Part shown: positions 62,928 to 64,000 of the stretch, piece by piece | Layout: each line of letters starts with the position of its first letter | Numbering within the stretch: the stretch's first letter is position 1 | Source of the DNA: Acanthopleuribacter pedis | GTDB lineage: Bacteria > Acidobacteriota > Holophagae > Acanthopleuribacterales > Acanthopleuribacteraceae | Assembly: GCF_017377855.1 (NCBI RefSeq) | Contig: NZ_JAFREP010000001.1 | Span: 310,001 to 374,000 of the forward strand | DNA length: 64,000 nt | Reading direction: 5' to 3' | The notes under the pieces: model-generated | Told to the model about the DNA's origin: nothing | What the model saw: only the letters and a program-made list of their open reading frames with translations | Databases searched by the model: none | Made by a program: the position numbers and the translations under genes

Positions 62928-63477
62928 GGTGACTAACTCCTGAAATATGCCGCGCGGAGACATTAATGAAGTGCGCATGGAACAGCGCGGCAAAAAATGA
63001 TGAATGTGTAAAAGAATGAGAACGTGGAAAGAAAATAACCTTTACATTTGCGCTTGGCAAGTCTCTTTATGTAAAAAAATGAAGACATGCTCAATTGCTG
63101 ACGTGGGTGTCATTATGTGATCTGCCAACGCTTAGCGGTTATCTCTGCTTTCTGCTTATGTAAAAATGTAAAGGTGTTGCGGGTCACTTTTAGAAGTTGC
63201 AACTTTATGGCAGGGCTGATTTGTTTTGAGGAATATGCTGATTTTATCGAGATTTATTATCTTTGCAGTGATGCTGTGCTGTGACATAAAAAGTGTGAAT
63301 TTCGCCGCTGTGCGTCAGGTTTGGGTGGGAAAAGCGCCTTTATCGGCTTTATTCTCCTGGGGTTACTGACATGGCTTGCCCCTTTGCGATACCATAGGGG
63401 GCGCCTCTTGCTTCCCAGCAATGAAAGCGGTGGGGTTGTCCGGTTCCCGGCGGTTGCCTCGCGTTGATGGAGGATGC
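62928..63477. other. AT-rich divergent intergenic region
   Basis: 550 bases between the lipase gene and the small FHA-associated-like gene. It is AT-richer than coding DNA; no frame is convincing. It presumably holds the promoters of both genes. Confidence 0.45.
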
Positions 63478-63774
63478 GTGTTTGCCCGTTTTTCGAAGAA
63501 ACCGATTACCATCAAGGAATTGAGCGAGCAGGTGGTGCGCCAAGTGAAGCGCAACGCCCAGACGCTGATGCATCGCCAAGTCTATTACCGCTATATCGAA
63601 GTATTTCTTAGCGAAGCCGATTTTGAGTACTGGTTACCCTTTCGCGATCAGCTCATTGAACAGCTCAAGCAAGAGCTTTCGCGGCAGATCATGAACAAAG
63701 ACGAACCCTACCAACCTGTGCTGGATATCTTCCGCGCGGAGAACAACAAAACCCATATATCGGGCGGTTTTTAA
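63478..63774 (+). CDS. Small DUF3662/FhaA-N-terminal-like protein
   Basis: 98 residues from a GTG start with GGAGG just upstream. The pattern KELSEQVVRQVKRNAQTLMH, then RYIEVFLSEADFEYWLPFRD, recalls the N-terminal DUF3662 domain of FHA proteins such as FhaA, but the FHA part is absent. Those proteins bind phosphothreonine in signalling or cell-envelope control. Here the short stand-alone domain is followed 2 bases later by a new open frame that runs off the window. The similarity is from residue pattern only. Confidence 0.5.
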   Translation: MFARFSKKPITIKELSEQVVRQVKRNAQTLMHRQVYYRYIEVFLSEADFEYWLPFRDQLIEQLKQELSRQIMNKDEPYQPVLDIFRAENNKTHISGGF

Positions 63775-63776
63775 CC

Positions 63777-64000
63777 TTGCGAACCCAGGGATTTTTGACC
63801 ATTCAACAGCACGACGGGCCGCTTCTCGCGGCCATGCTTCGTCAAGATTTGGTACACGAAGCGTTGTTTCCCGGTGTGCCCTTGCGTTTTAGCTGGAACG
63901 GCGCCCGCGCCAACCTCACCGTGCGCAGTACCCTTAAAGACGAGCACATTGTTTTTCTCAAGCCTGGCACCAAGGCGGTGATCCTCGAAATGGGTGTGCG
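63777..64000 (+). CDS. Partial gene running off the right edge
   Basis: An open frame from TTG codons at 63777 or 63795 to the window end, encoding about 70 residues that include HEALFPGVPLRFSWNGARAN and LKDEHIVFLKPGTKAVILEM. It begins just after the stop of the DUF3662-like gene and is probably in the same operon. Composition looks coding. The remainder lies outside the window, so its identity is unknown. Confidence 0.55.
   Translation, partial: MRTQGFLTIQQHDGPLLAAMLRQDLVHEALFPGVPLRFSWNGARANLTVRSTLKDEHIVFLKPGTKAVILEMGV

Overview
The window is 64 kb of a Gram-negative bacterial chromosome with moderately high GC. It carries outer-membrane and signal-peptide proteins, chemotaxis and c-di-GMP signalling proteins, Hcp-type secretion proteins and a polysaccharide export protein. 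Long paralogous TPR proteins, TTG/GTG starts and sigma54-type hcp promoters fit a large-genome free-living or marine bacterium. My best taxonomic guess is Acidobacteriota (Holophagae-like), but nothing in the window proves it: there is no rRNA, and no tRNA that I can see.

Layout. 0-6 kb (minus strand): glutamine-dependent NAD synthetase behind a near-consensus promoter with an embedded palindrome, a PilZ plus receiver-like protein, a methyl-accepting chemotaxis protein and a YfiR-like periplasmic protein. 6.6-11.4 kb: a three-gene operon built around a 1256-residue TPR-type protein. 11.8 kb: a Wza-like polysaccharide export protein, followed by 0.7 kb of direct repeats. 13.3-15.2 kb: two nearly identical hcp genes, each with a sigma54-type -24/-12 promoter and upstream palindromes, with a conserved unknown gene between them. 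15.5-21.7 kb: an Smr-domain protein, a sugar-nucleotide cassette (epimerase plus two DegT aminotransferases) and a divergent MAF-type glycosyltransferase, together suggesting surface or flagellin glycosylation. 21.9-29.7 kb: a split YeeE/YedE sulfur transporter, a helix-hairpin-helix protein with a lysine-rich repeat tail, glyoxalase II, a PAS-GGDEF-EAL protein whose EAL domain has a substituted metal residue, and a large metallophosphoesterase.

29.7-39.6 kb is an AT-richer accessory region: three copies of a palindromic element of about 175 bp, a frameshifted beta-propeller gene, a 5'-truncated phage virion-type gene, a TPR membrane protein with a small disordered partner, a protein made of two copies of one domain, a PP2C phosphatase plus a small basic protein, and a frameshifted tyrosine recombinase. 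It looks like a decaying integrated element.

39.7-51.2 kb is core metabolism on the minus strand: a thiamin operon (thiC-thiO-thiS-thiG-thiDE fusion) and a haem operon (hemA-hemC-hemD-hemL-hemE-hemJ, no hemB). 51.5-64 kb: a DUF3187-type outer-membrane protein, a methyltransferase, HrpB helicase, an ImmA/IrrE-DUF4411 toxin-antitoxin-like pair of foreign composition, adenosine deaminase, a NUDIX CoA pyrophosphatase-like enzyme, a Cys-pair protein, a family I.5-like secreted lipase and, at the edge, an FHA-associated-like small protein and a partial gene.

The main unannotated structure is (i) a dispersed element of 175-180 bp with inverted ends, in five copies and both orientations, (ii) a REP-like 16-mer at three gene ends, and (iii) several palindromic operator candidates (nadE, hcp, the YeeE locus).
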